Of a stretch of DNA of 35,937 nt, positions 21,299-31,890 are shown in pieces (position 1 is the first letter of the stretch; every line of letters begins with the position of its first letter). Below the pieces are notes generated by a model. It worked only from the letters and a program-made list of their open reading frames with translations. It ran no database searches and had not been told where the DNA came from. Source of the stretch: Chara braunii (taxonomy: Eukaryota; Streptophyta; Charophyceae; Charales; Characeae); the NCBI GenBank assembly GCA_003427395.1, contig BFEA01000554.1, positions 453,012-488,948 of the forward strand, written 5' to 3'. Both the position numbers and the translations under genes were made by a program.

Positions 21299-24200
21299 AT
21301 GGATTGGGTTAACACCTTATATGGGAAAAACAAAGCATGGGAGAGAACACTCCAATGCGCCGATCTGGATGTCAGGTCTATCAATGTAAACGGTCTGGCA
21401 TCCCGCTGCTCGGAAAAAAAAACAGGCACTACGGGATCTTATGCGGGGGGTGGGAGGCAAGAGGTGGCCGGACATTGTGTGCATTAAAGAAACTCACCTG
21501 ATGGACCTGCCGGAACACCACAGGGCACGAAAACAGGTCTGGCCCTTTCACAGCTACCAGGCCCATGCGCCTGGACCAGGGTGGGCGGGGGTAGCAATAT
21601 GGATCCTCCCTGAGTCGCGGTTTGAAGTCCTCCACTGGGAAAAGGATGAGGAGGACGGACGCTGGGTGTCAGTACTTGGTATGCTGGAGCTGGAGGTGAT
21701 CTGCATTGTATCCCTTTACGCCCCTAACACCCCCCGTGCAAGGAGAGAATTCCTGGAAAAAAATAAAGAGTATCCCTACCCCTGGTATTCCGGTGGTGCT
21801 TGCAAGGGATTTTAATGCAGCACCTGACCGGGGATTGGACAAATGGAGAACCCAGCCGACCACGATCCATAACGTTGAAGAAGACAACATGAAAAATGTT
21901 AGGGGAGTTATACTCCTCCCTCCAACTATCCGATACATTCCGACGTAGTTACCCGACCGAAAGAACATTTACCTGCATTAGGAGCAATGACCTGAGTAGG
22001 CTCTCCAAGTCCCGGATCGATCTGATCTTGGCCTCGGAGGACCTCCTGGGTGGACTGACAGTAACCGCAATACTACCAATGAGCCCATACCCCGGTCTAG
22101 ATCATCGAATGTGCATAGCTATCTGGACTTTCCGCAAGCGCCCGGACTAAGGGGCCAGCTATTATAAGCTTAACACTTCCCTACTTAGGCTGAAATCCTT
22201 CCAAAGCTATTTACGACAAATCCGGGAATATTGGAAGGACGTTCGCCATCATCATGACTCCCAAATTGCATGGTTCAATAATGGACTGTTCTCTCTGGCA
22301 AGGAAAAGCAACGAGTTCTCTAAACATTTGGCCGCTCAACGACATCAACAAGAAATTTCGATAATGCGAGATCTGGAGGAACTAGAGCAGCAAGCAAATT
22401 CGCATGAACAAAAACAGATAACCACGACACAAGAACTAAAAGAACGTAAATAACTTAAAGAACAACTCTTGAACTTTGCAAGAAACCGATGGCAGGGAGC
22501 TAACTTGCGGGCAAGGCTAACAAAATTCTCAATGGAAGGAACCATGGACGCACATCTTTTTTTAATGACTAATGTGCGGTTCAAACGGACCACAATAGAG
22601 GCTTTGTATCACCCAGAAGCAAGGGAGGTGGAACCAGCCGTGACCACGGCTGGATGCACTAAAATCGCTTGGGACTTCTACAAGGATTTATTTTCTTCAC
22701 ACATTTATAATCCTGATGAGACGGCCCATAACAAGCAAATTGCGGAGTTCTTAGAGCCCATAGAAAAGATGTTGACATCTGAGCAGCAAGAGTCCCTTGA
22801 AGAACCACTCTCCAAACAAGAGATATGGACGGCCCTCATGCAAATGCACGAAGACAAAGCCCCGAGCATAGATGGCTTCCCTAAAGAGTTTTGAGAATCC
22901 ACCCAGGATTTCCTTAGCCAAGACGTGATGGACTTCTACCAGGAAGCATGGCCGACAGGGGAAATGGGTGAGAGGGTGGGACAAGGGGTGTTGACCCTGC
23001 TCTACAAAAAAGGGGACAGAATGGACATCTGGAACTACCGGCTCATCACACTTCTCACAGTGGTCTATAAAATGTTATCAAAAGCCTTGGCCAATCGAAT
23101 GATCCCGGTTATGGAGGATATTATTCACCCATCCCAAATTGGGTTTATGCAGAATAGAAACATATAGGGAAACATCCTCCTTGTGCATGAGGTTCTACAA
23201 CTTGCTAGGAATTCTCGTGAGAATGCGGCCTTGGTTTTTATCAATTTTGAAAAAGCCTATGATCACATTGACTGAAACTTTCTGGATAAAAGCCTAGAAA
23301 AAATGAACTTTGGTCTATTCTTTAGGCGGTGGTTTTGTATCCTTCATCAGAATGCGACCACCTGCATCCAAGTCAATGGGAGTCTGGCGCCACCCTTAAA
23401 GCTAGAACGATCAGTCCGCCAAGGGACCCGATTGCCCCCTTCTTGTTCCTAATTATTATGGAGGTGCTGACCGCCAATCTACGGGCGCACAAGAACATTA
23501 CCAAAATCCGAATTGCACAATCACCGGATGAGGTCATTCCAATTTGTTCCTTGTTCGTGGATGACCTCACAATCATGGTAGAGGCCACACACAACAATCT
23601 AAAGGAAATGATGGAAATGATGGAAAGATTCACAAAGGTCTCCGACATGACGGTGAACTGGGGGAGCAAGACACAAGGATGGTGGATACATTACCAGGGG
23701 GGGCGCCCCCCAGATTCACCGCAAGTAGCATGGAAACCACTAGATGCTCCACTGAGAATCCTTGGGGTTTCCATGACAGCTGTTGGATGTCCATCAACTA
23801 ACGACGAATGGATAAGCTCTCCTGTCGTGCAAAAACTCGGTAAATGGAACAATAAGCATACCTCCCGTTTTGGTAGAGGGTTGGTTATCAATAACGTCGT
23901 CTTTGCGGCCCTATGGTACAAGTCGGTGCTATGGCCGTTGAGTAAAGGAGCATTTAAAAGTCTTAGGAGAAAGGCAGCGGCCTACCTATGGAGGGGGGAC
24001 GGTGAAAACAGTAAGGCCATGTGCAGGGTAGCATGGGACTCAATCATCCGGCCCAAAGCTCGGGGAGGCATGGGGATCATAGACCCTGCTACGCAGACAC
24101 AAGCATTGCGACTGCAATGGGTGAAAGATTGATCTTCACACCCCACAGTCCGTGGTGCATAATGGCCCTCGAGCACCTAGCTCACCTGACCCCAGCCACA

Positions 24201-25867
24201 ATGCAAGGGGTACATCCTTTGACCTGGTTGGAGGACCGATCCTGGATAATCCCGCATAAAATCCCACGGAAAGAAGGAGAATGGGAAGGAGAAGACCAGC
24301 CAAGGGACACCTTTTGGCCCTCACTACTGACAGTATGGAGGAGGCTTCCGCTTCCAAACAGACCCCCCCGGACCGATGGGAAATGGTACATCGGCAACCT
24401 CTGTTCGACAACCGATGGTTGACAGATAAACAAGGCTACTTCAAGTCAAGCTCAGCCTCACCCTGAAAAAGTTGGGTCAAATGGGGAGGGCTCAGAATAG
24501 GGGACCTATGGGACCAGGAGAGACAAGACTGGAAATCGGTAAACCAAATACGAGAAACTTTGTGTTACTGCCACCATGTGGAGGAACACCTGGATGAGCT
24601 GATCGAGACTGTACCATTAGCATGGTATTGAATTCTTAAAAAAGGGCCCTCTTTCAAAGAAGGGGATTGGAGTGCGACCAAGGAGATACCGCCTCGCATT
24701 GGTCAGGTATATATGATAGACCCCCGAATGGCCTGGTGGAATACTACGAGAGTACACGAAATGGAACACTAGAAGGAAGTACAACCCCCTTCGAATGGAT
24801 AGATAATACCTCTCTCTATCGGATCCAGGTTATGGAAGAGAGTGGGAAGAGGGTGGCTTACCAACCGCAATGGGCAATCCATGAATTGGCTCTGGACCCA
24901 GCAGAATGGACCTGGCTGCTCCCTCAGAGAAAAGGGGGGGGTGCAGCAGGCCACATAACCCTTCACCGGTTATCCGTCAAATCCACCTACAGGATGCCCA
25001 GGCCCAAGAGGAACCTGAGAGATGTAGTTATGGATCGTTGGGCCAGGCAGCTGAATGTGGACCGCTCCCTCCTGAGACCGATTCGCTGGTTTAGAGACCA
25101 AAAAGCTAAACCTGCGAAAACCTCCTCTCTACAGTGGCAGATAGCACACCGCTGCCTACCCACCAACGACTGGTTAATTGACCGCACTAACCTGGAACAA
25201 CGGGGACTGGCGCTACCATCGTGTCAACGATGTCTACACATGTTCCCCTCCCACAAGAGGGCAGAGACTATTGAGCATATTTTCATGCAATGCCCAATAG
25301 CCCAATTTATGTGGCGGTGGTGGGACCGTGTCTGGCGAAAGATGGGGACTGAAATTCCTTGGTCATGGTCATGGCGGACCATTTTGGTAGGCCATTGGCC
25401 TTTGGACGGGAAGCCTCGGCCTTCGTTGAGAACATGTCCTGGTTAGGTAGGAGGGCGGTGATGTGGGCTCTCTGGTGGCAAAGGTGCGTTCTGGCCCTGG
25501 AAAAGGTGAGGATAGAAGGGGAGGAAATCATCGAACAAATCCAGCAACAGGTTCAGCTAATGCTGGTACGAAGATGGTCAGACACGAAATCACAACTGAA
25601 CCTTTTCACACATATCACTGACGTCAGAAGAATGATTACAACTTTTTGCAAGGACTGGTTGGGAGGAGAAAGGGAAGGATGGGTACCAAAGGTCACATGG
25701 GGAGGGACAGGGAGGGTGGAGCACGAAATCTGGAAGATATGAGGGATTCTAAATTAGAGTTCAAGGATTGGATTCACATAGAACCTTCGTTTCCTCCACG
25801 CCCCCCCACAGACTTCCCAGATCCCTTTCCTCCCCATGCTCTCTCCTTATCAGAAATTCTGGTTTAA
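21299..25867 (+). pseudogene. LINE copy 3 ORF2 (endonuclease-RT-zf-RVT), decayed
   Basis: The ATG at 21299 begins MDWVNTLYGKNKAWERTL, matching the copy 1 start region. Endonuclease: RSINVNGL, CIKETHLM, ARDFNAAP (Gly of GDFN changed to Arg), SRIDLILA and PGLDHRM. RT: SIDGFPKEF, NYRLITLLTVVYK, FINFEKAYDHID (first catalytic Asp changed to Asn), RQG with a one-base loss just before DPIAPFLF (about 23421-23426), and CSLFVDDLTIM. Then come the connection region, zf-RVT (about 25120-25320; CQRC, EHIFMQC) and a C-terminal part with DWLGG and FPDPFPPHALSL, ending at TAA 25865. TGA replaces Trp at 22892, 23273 and 24464; TGA replaces a probable Arg at 24629; TAG is at 23165. There is no RNase H. Confidence 0.9.
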
Positions 25868-26363
25868 ACAAGATACTTTTAAAGATTGACCTGAGGCAGG
25901 TAAGAAGATGGAAGGAGGTCCCACCGGTGCCCCCCAGTGGCTCATTCTGGATTCTCTACAAGGCACCCAGGCAGGTAATGGGACGCTGGACCCGGTTTCC
26001 AGCCAGCAAGGACTCAAGGTCTCAACACAGTTTGGGGAGAGGAACTAGCGTATAGTTGTGTATCTGGCGCCGGTTTCAGGGTGAAGAGGTTCCCCCCCTT
26101 ATCGTAATCTCCTGTCTAATATCCTGCTCAGTCAATCCCCTGGATCCTAGGGTAATCAATACTGGTAGGGATTTCCCACAATCGTGTATTAGAGGTATTA
26201 CAATCTCAGTCTGTATAAGGGACGTTGGACCCGTCTTCCAGCAAGTGATGCTCCCCACCAATAGATGGAGCCTCTCCCCAGGTGCTAGTTGTGTCTGCTC
26301 TCATCAGCACCACTAACACTGGCATTTTTGTTTTTGAAAAAGAAAAAGAAAGAAAAAGAAAAG
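25868..26363 (+). other. LINE copy 3 3' UTR and tail
   Basis: It contains a first GGGACGCTGGACCCGG element with hairpin (25985-26003), GGCGCCGGTTTCAGGGTG and GGGTGAAGAGG (26079-26089), a second core hairpin (26224-26242), GCTCC/GGAGC (26250-26271), the terminal stem-loop (26282-26319) and a tail of GAAAAA-like units (about 26335-26363). The tail is A/G-mixed, unlike the pure A tails of copies 6 and 7. Confidence 0.8.
26282..26319 (+). promoter_or_regulatory. 3'-terminal stem-loop, LINE copy 3
   Basis: GTGCTAGTTGTG and CACCACTAACAC face each other over 12 positions with 10 pairs and two mismatches. The loop is 14 nt, TCTGCTCTCATCAG, one base different from copy 3n. It has the same position relative to the upstream hairpins as in copies 1, 3n and 7. 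Confidence 0.65.
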
Positions 26364-28260
26364 ACGTGTCCCATAAATCTCCAGTGGCTGCTCCATATTT
26401 TGATTTCAACTGCTGGAGCAGCCAATCAGTTAGCTGAATGATTTTTTGTTTCATGGGAATTTCATCTCCCCCCTCCATGGGGCAAGGTGCACATTGGACA
26501 TCGAAATATCTGCGGGAACTTGTTGGTCCACATCCATTGGGGCCGGACCAAAGGCCTGTGTTAAGGGATCCAAAGGACCTGGGAATCTTGAGGTATTCCT
26601 CTTAAGGGACTCCCCAGACCCCGTTCGTCACCCTCCTTTGCCGCCACTTTCCCTTTCACCCGATATTCTTGATGTTTTGATGACCCCACCTTATTTATTT
26701 AAGTTCGTTTTTTTTTTCCCTTCTTTTTCTCCTTAGGAGTTGCTCATATTCCATGTCCTGGTTTTGTTCCCCATCCGTTCCTTGTTTCTCTTCCATATTC
26801 AGATCATTCCGTGGATGTGGGCCCTCAACATCCGCCCTGACGGGTGTGTGTGCATTCTCGCCCATGTCCGTTCCTCCGTTAGTGTCACCCGCGGTCCGAA
26901 GGGAGGGAGGAATACCAGCACCCTGCATATATTTCCTTGGATCAGGGCCATGTGAACCAGGACCAGGACCAGGACCAGGACCAGGACCAGGACTTGGACC
27001 GGAACCGGGACCAAGATTAGGACTAGGGCCAGGACCTGGACCGAGACCAGAACCAAGACATGGACCAATACCAGAACTAGGACTAAGACCCGGACGAGCA
27101 CCAATCCCTGAGCCCCCTACCGTTTGTGAAGCCTGGATCACCTTTCCTTGTAGAAGGGGGGTTGAGGGAGCTGGAGGAGACCAACCATTCGGAGGCCTAG
27201 AATCCCAGTTCGGCTCTTCCTACAACTCCCATGTCCAACCCTTGGGCTCTTGACCTTTGTTAGATCCTTTGACGTACACCCACCCCTCATGTCCGGGATC
27301 CACTGTCCGCCATAGGTGAGCTTTGAATGGATCTCGAATCAATTTGTATGTCGCTTTTTGTTTGTGTGCTGGGTTTTGTAGACATGAAGAGTAAAAAAAC
27401 AGGTGTCCATATGATTTGCAGCGGAAACACCAAGGACACAACTTATGCGAAGTGTTACTGTGAAACTCCTTGCTCCCCACTCTGTATGGAATAACATCAT
27501 GTATATGAAAATGAGTGTTAGAGGATGATTAGTGCCATTATCAAGTAATCATCCCTTTTAGCCACGTATGCTGGGAGTGGATCAATGAACTGAACTATAT
27601 CATAGGTCTCCCCAAAATCGTGCATGAATGCAGCCTGGATCTCTATTGGGATTTGACGGAATTCCGCCCAATAATACTCCTTGCTGTTGAGGAACCCATA
27701 GATAGATTCTGACTTCCGATCTGTCACCACAACTTTTTCCAATCATCGATTAATCGTTTGTCATTTATTTGTACACATAATACCATAAAGACCGTTGAAG
27801 AGACTGGTTGAATTAAAAAATCCTCATTGATTGTCTCCTGACTGCTTTTCAGTTGTGTGAGTCTTTTACCTATCCATTTTATTTTTCATTTGTTGTCTTG
27901 TATGTCGCATTGTCGTGAAAGACCTAGTTGTTTGCATGTAATTGGTAGATGTAATCTCTTTCCGCAATTTTTTGGGTCGAATGTCCTCACCATCGATTTC
28001 TTCCCCCCATTATCAACTATTTTGTTTTCAGAGGGGCTGATGAATTTTGAAAGAAAATAAGCGCACGCTGTTGGAAGATTAGAGAGGGGAACGCAGAAGG
28101 GTTGAGTTTGAGGTCTAACTCTCTTGATTTTCAATGAGCTGGATTGAAAGGGGCCTTTAGCCTTCTGGATCCAGGAGGCCGCTGGGGGTTGTTCCTTCCC
28201 TTGATAATCCTTCCACCCCCTGTTTGTCGGGGCGAGACTTTGCATTCCTTCCCTTTCTTC
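26364..28260 (-). pseudogene. LINE copy 4 ORF1 (DUF4283-like, zinc knuckle)
   Basis: In minus-strand order: an N-terminal part with CAYFLSKFISPSENK and GGKK (as in copy 3), IKWIGKRLTQLK and DFLIQPVSSTVFMVL, then EYYWAEFRQIPIEIQAAF and FIDPLPAYVAKRDDYL, then a zinc knuckle WCFRCKSYGHLFFYSSC near 27379-27432. The knuckle has the same C-x2-C-x4-H-x6-C spacing as copy 3. VDPGHEGWVYV is shared with copy 3. A Gly-Pro dipeptide linker (26956-27100) follows where copy 3 has a Gln/Glu-rich linker, then an acidic stretch, then QLTDWLLQQLK (copy 3: NLADWLISRLK). The frame is broken at several points (27886, 27518, 27220, 26695). It is a dead copy. Confidence 0.8.
26956..27100 (-). repeat. Hexanucleotide minisatellite coding Gly-Pro repeats
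   Basis: A run of ACCAGG units, perfect at 26956-26990 and degenerate to about 27100. On the minus strand, in the ORF1 frame of copy 4, it codes for alternating Gly and Pro. The plus strand would also give Gly-Pro, but the flanking ORF1 homology fixes the minus strand. Confidence 0.85.
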
Positions 28261-28480
28261 CCCCTTACCCGTATCTTCTTCTCCCCCCTCCCCAAAATAA
28301 CCCTGTCGTTCCCCCTCTCCTCTTTCTCCTCCTTCCCCTCCTCCTTCCCCTCCTCCCCTTCCTCCTCTTGCTCCCCTTCCTTCTCTTTCCTGTACTCTTC
28401 CCCTTCCACACCCCACTCTTTCCCTTCCTCTCCCCCCCTCTCTTCCTCTCTCTCTCTCTCTGCAAGGAAGGGAATTCCTC
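28260..28480. repeat. Low-complexity C/T-rich stretch
   Basis: Long runs of C and T on the plus strand (CTCCTTCC-like), purine-rich on the minus strand. Frames of Arg/Glu/Gly on the minus strand follow from composition. It may belong to the 5' part of LINE copy 4. Confidence 0.7.
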
Positions 28481-28719
28481 CTCATCTACTACCTCCATTA
28501 TTTCCACTAATGCATTCCCCTTTTCAGCTCTCGCTCATTCTCGATCACTTGTAATACATTGTTTGCTCCTCTACTAACATAAGGCTATGAGGAATTATGT
28601 ACGACTGTACTCCCTTTTTTTTATTGTGTTGATTCTACATTGTTATTTTCTCTCTTAGATGATTGTGTAGAGAGCGGAAGATAGCATCTCGCTGTGTCTT
28701 TTGCAAGGAAAAGAGGATT

Positions 28720-30812
28720 TATCCTCATATTTCTACCGCCAGTAGACAATGCTGCCATACTATTTGCCCTACATTGTTGGCTAGGAGAGAGGCCAACGGG
28801 GAATATTGAAACTTTTGGATGTTAAGATTGTCAGTCCTTGAACTGGCCCAGTGGAAGGACAAGCAGACATCTCTAATGGGTCGTTCCCTGGTAATCAATA
28901 ACGTAGTCCTGGCAACCCTCTGGTACAAAACAACGATCTGGACGCTTAGTAAACCTGCAGCCGCCTCCCTGCAAACATAGGTGGCGGCCTTCTTATGGAG
29001 GGGAAACCATGAATGCCCAACAACAATTAGCAGAGTAGCCTGGAGGTCAGTCATCCAACCTAAATCTAAAGGGGGTCTGGGAATCATTGACCCAACGACA
29101 CAGGTAATGGCGTTGGCCCTACAATGGGTAAAAGATCTGTTGTTTTCTACTCAGGCACCATGGAGACCCATAGCATTGCAACAAATAGCCAGGTTGGCAC
29201 CACCAACCCCTCCCGGAGTTGCGCCAGAGATTTGGTTCGAAGATAGGTATTGGACTATACCCAGGAAATCAGTGAGGGTTAGGAATGAAGGAGAGACTGA
29301 TAGGCAGGCAACCAGGCATGACTTAAAAAAAGACCCCCTCTGGCCCACTATCCTAAGGATATGGCGTAAGCTGCCCCTACCAGATAAAGTCCCCCCTGAA
29401 CGTTGGCAGGAGGTGGCCCGACAACCTCTTTTTGGGAATCGATGGATTACAGACCAGCACAGCAGGGTACTCCTTAGTAATGAGAACCCTTGGAAGGGTT
29501 GGGTCAAGAATGGGGTCCTGAGAGTCAAAGACATTTGGGATCAGGGAACTAAGAATTGGTTGTCAGAACCTCAACTGAGAGGGAAATTGAGGTATTGCCA
29601 TAAGGTGGGAGAGGCACTGGACACGATCATTTATGCTATCCCCCTAGATTGGATCTGGATTCTTCGCAAGGGACCATCGGTGATGGAAGGGGATTGGGCT
29701 GGAATCAGGGATATTAAGGGGGTGATTGGGAATGTAGTCTATACGCGTCATGTGGGTGCGGGCGAGGAACAGGAAATGGTTATCAACCACTTTAGAATAA
29801 AGTCAGATAACCGTCTGGAACGGATTCAACCAGAAGAACAGAAGGGTACTCGAAGTCGGAAGTCTTCCGAATTCGGGTCCTTAAAGAAACAGACCAATGG
29901 AGGGCATACAAACCAAATATGCCAATTCAAGACCTCCCCCTAGACCCCAATGAGTGGAGATGGACCCTGCAATACGGAAGGGGCAGATCCGGGGACATGC
30001 TGCGGCCAGTCAGATGGTTTACGACAAGCAAATTTATGCCAGGCAAAACTAACCTCATTACAATGGCAAGTGGAACATAGGTGCTTGCCAACAAATGACT
30101 GGCTAATAGACATAACATGCCTGGAACAAAAAGGGCTGGCGCTTCCCTGGTGCAGGATATGTGCAGAATCCTTCCCGTCCAGGAAATGGCCCGAAACCAT
30201 AGAACATATGTTCTTACAGTGCCCTGCATCGAAATGGTTGTGGAGGTGGTGGGACCGCCTCTGGAGACATTTAGGTGCGTCTTAGCCCTGGCCGTGGGAT
30301 TGGAGAGCGCTCCTCTGCGAAGCATGGACCCAATACAGGCCACCACCTTTGAAAGGAATTTGTTTAAAATGGGATGTCGGGCCACCATTTGGGCTATCTG
30401 GTGGCGACGATGCACATTGGAAATGGAAGGGGTACGCAGGGATGGCACAAAATTTATCAACTCAATAAAGGAACAAATACAAGAAGATATCACTATTCAA
30501 TGGGAAAGAGTCAGATAGAAGATCGCTTTTCTACATTCCAAACAGGAAATCAAACAGATTATTGGAAGATTCTGCAAGGACTGGCTGGGCGGGGAACAAG
30601 GAGGGTGGATCGCAAAGGTAGAGTGGAAAGGGAGTGACAGGGGGGGGGATGTCGTAGGAGACGGGGAAAGAGACTGCCATTTGTGCTTTCAAGATTGGAC
30701 GAAGATAGACCCCTCTTTCCCCACTCGGTCTTCTTCATATTTTGTCGATTTTTTTCCCCCATCACCTCTGGCTTTGGTAGGCATGGATTGGTATGGGGGG
30801 GACAGTGGATAG
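28720..30812 (+). pseudogene. LINE copy 5 ORF2, C-terminal half
   Basis: RSLVINNVVLATLWYK begins the well-preserved part. FLWRGNHE, GGLGIIDPTTQ, RWQEVARQPLFGNRW, PWKGWVKNG and LRYCHKVGEALD follow, in an open frame of 320 codons (28981-29943) with a frameshift near 29850. The segment between WRWTLQYGRG and LRPVRWF is about 35 residues shorter than in copy 3; the deletion joins two similar LRP motifs. The zf-RVT part (30050-30250) has CRIC and EHMFLQC. The C-terminus has DWLGG (shifted frame) and ends LVGMDWYGGDSG-TAG. TAG at 28978 replaces a probable Gln. The RT catalytic region is absent because of 5' truncation. Confidence 0.85.
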
Positions 30813-31012
30813 GGGACAGTAAATAAAATGGAAAGGTGTAGGGTTGAGGAAGGGAGGGTTAATGGGTAAGGTAAGGGAGGGAGGAAATAGTTTATAATAG
30901 TAGGCATCTGGAGTCGGTTTCAAGGCTAAGAGGCTCCGCCTCTAATATCTTGCTCAATGTTTTTCACTTGCCCTCTTCTCAGAGGCATTCAAGCTCAATC
31001 TGTAAAAAAATA
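28720..31012 (+). mobile_element. LINE copy 5, 5'-truncated
   Basis: It starts inside ORF2 after the RT catalytic motifs (PPVDNAAIL, aligned to PLDAPLRIL in copy 3), continues to the ORF2 stop at 30812 and into a 3' UTR with GGAGTCGGTTTCAAGGCTAAGAGG-like sequence (about 30908-30931). That is the counterpart of the GGGTGAAGAGG block of copy 3. The UTR agrees with copy 3 up to TCTGT at about 31013 and then diverges. The expected hairpin core and tail are missing and copy 6 sequence follows. Confidence 0.85.
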
Positions 31013-31059
31013 TTTGCTGGACTTAGAGGTTCCCAGTTGTCTACCATCACAACTATATG

Positions 31060-31395
31060 TATCAGACAATGTATCAGGGGGGCTGCTGAAATAGGGCTGG
31101 GCTAATAGATAAGGTGGTGCTCCAAGAAGGGAAGGGAGACACTAGCAGCTCCAAGGGACAACGGAGCCCCGGGCAGAGACAACTAACCACAGCCCTAGGA
31201 AACAACAAACAGTAATATCTGTATTTCAAGATGTATCAATTGGACGCTGGACCCGGTTTCCAGCAGGTGCCGCTCCCCACCAATAGATGGAGCAGCCCGA
31301 CAGATAAGCCCTCAATTACGGTTCTCTTACCACTGCCAGGATAGAGGGATATCGCAGGGGCTATTCTTCCAAAAAAAAAAAAAAAAAAAAAAAAA
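31060..31395 (+). mobile_element. LINE copy 6, 3' UTR fragment (copy 2 subfamily)
   Basis: It matches the copy 2 3' UTR over about 260 bp (GGGGGGCTGCTGAAATAGGG, GACACTAGCAGCTC, AGCCCTCAATT). It has both core hairpins (31246-31264; GCTCC 31272-31276 with GGAGC 31289-31293), a CCCTC/GAGGG pair further on, with TTCTCTTACCA in the loop region, and a 25-base poly(A) at 31371-31395. It has no coding part. I could not find a target-site duplication, so it may be an insertion in the copy 5 UTR or the product of a switch between templates. Confidence 0.75.
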
Positions 31396-31727
31396 TTGCC
31401 AACCTTCCTGTTGAGGGAAGGTGATTCATGGTTGATTGTGGAGAGAGTGCAACATCGTTGTTGTTACTTCTCCTTTTTTGTCAGAATATCATCATCAGAG
31501 ATCAACGAGGGCGAGGTTTCCAATTGTCGATGTTTCTTCCTGGCTTGCAAAGACATCCTAATCGGTGTTTGCAATTGCTTAGTAGCTATCTGCCTCAATG
31601 CCCCCCTGAACATCAGCATAGAGCCTACTTACCCGTGTGACCGTTGTTGACGCAATGCACGTGTCATATTTCCTTTGTTCTTGCCCTACCAGCTATTAAT
31701 AAGGTAAAAACGAAGCCAAAAGGGATT
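31396..31727. other. Spacer, no gene recognised
   Basis: A unique-looking stretch between copy 6 and copy 7. Short frames at 31396-31650 and 31428-31640 have no recognisable domain. Its right end, AGAATAGAGTGAGCA, was the target of copy 7. Confidence 0.5.
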
Positions 31728-31742
31728 AGAATAGAGTGAGCA
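31728..31742. repeat. Target-site duplication of copy 7, left (15 bp)
   Basis: AGAATAGAGTGAGCA, identical to 32996-33010. The first A may belong to the tail side, so the duplication is 14 or 15 bp. Confidence 0.9.
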
Positions 31743-31890
31743 TCGCCCAAAAGTGGACATTGCGGAAATTTTGCATGAAAGATGGGCCAGACGTGTTATG
31801 TGATGTATCAATGGGACGCTGGACCCGGTTTCCAGCAGGTGCCGCTCCCCACCAATAGATGGAGCAGAGAGTTCTCAAAAAAAAAAAAAA

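Larger units (their letters stand above)
17824..26363 (+). mobile_element. LINE copy 3, near full-length reference copy
   Basis: The most complete element of the window: ORF1 (17907-21249, interrupted by an insertion), a 49-bp intergenic spacer, ORF2 (21299-25867), a 3' UTR (25868-26324) and an A/G-rich tail (26325-26363). It is GC-richer than copies 1, 7 and 8. It is inactive: many stops and frameshifts, and an altered RT catalytic residue. Its exact 5' end is unclear. Its tail abuts copy 4 (opposite strand) in the middle of copy 4's ORF1. I found no target-site duplication. Confidence 0.9.
26364..28500 (-). mobile_element. LINE copy 4, ORF1 only, minus strand
   Basis: Read on the minus strand this is the ORF1 of a copy-3-like element, from about 28260 down to 26364. 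There it is cut off in the middle of the C-terminal region (GDLWD, aligned to IDLFWD in copy 3) by the tail of copy 3. No endonuclease or RT follows on the minus strand. The 5' side (28260-28500) is purine-rich on the minus strand. It sits head to head with copy 5. Confidence 0.85.

Noticed and set aside
26956-27100. CRISPR-like or satellite array
   Set aside because: The units are contiguous 6-mers without spacers and lie within a LINE ORF1 frame.
26753-27253. Plus-strand Gly-Pro protein
   Set aside because: It is the opposite-strand reading of the same hexanucleotide repeat; ORF1 homology on both sides places the coding strand on minus.
28224-28577. Ser/Pro/Leu-rich frames on both strands
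   Set aside because: They follow from the C/T-rich low-complexity sequence.
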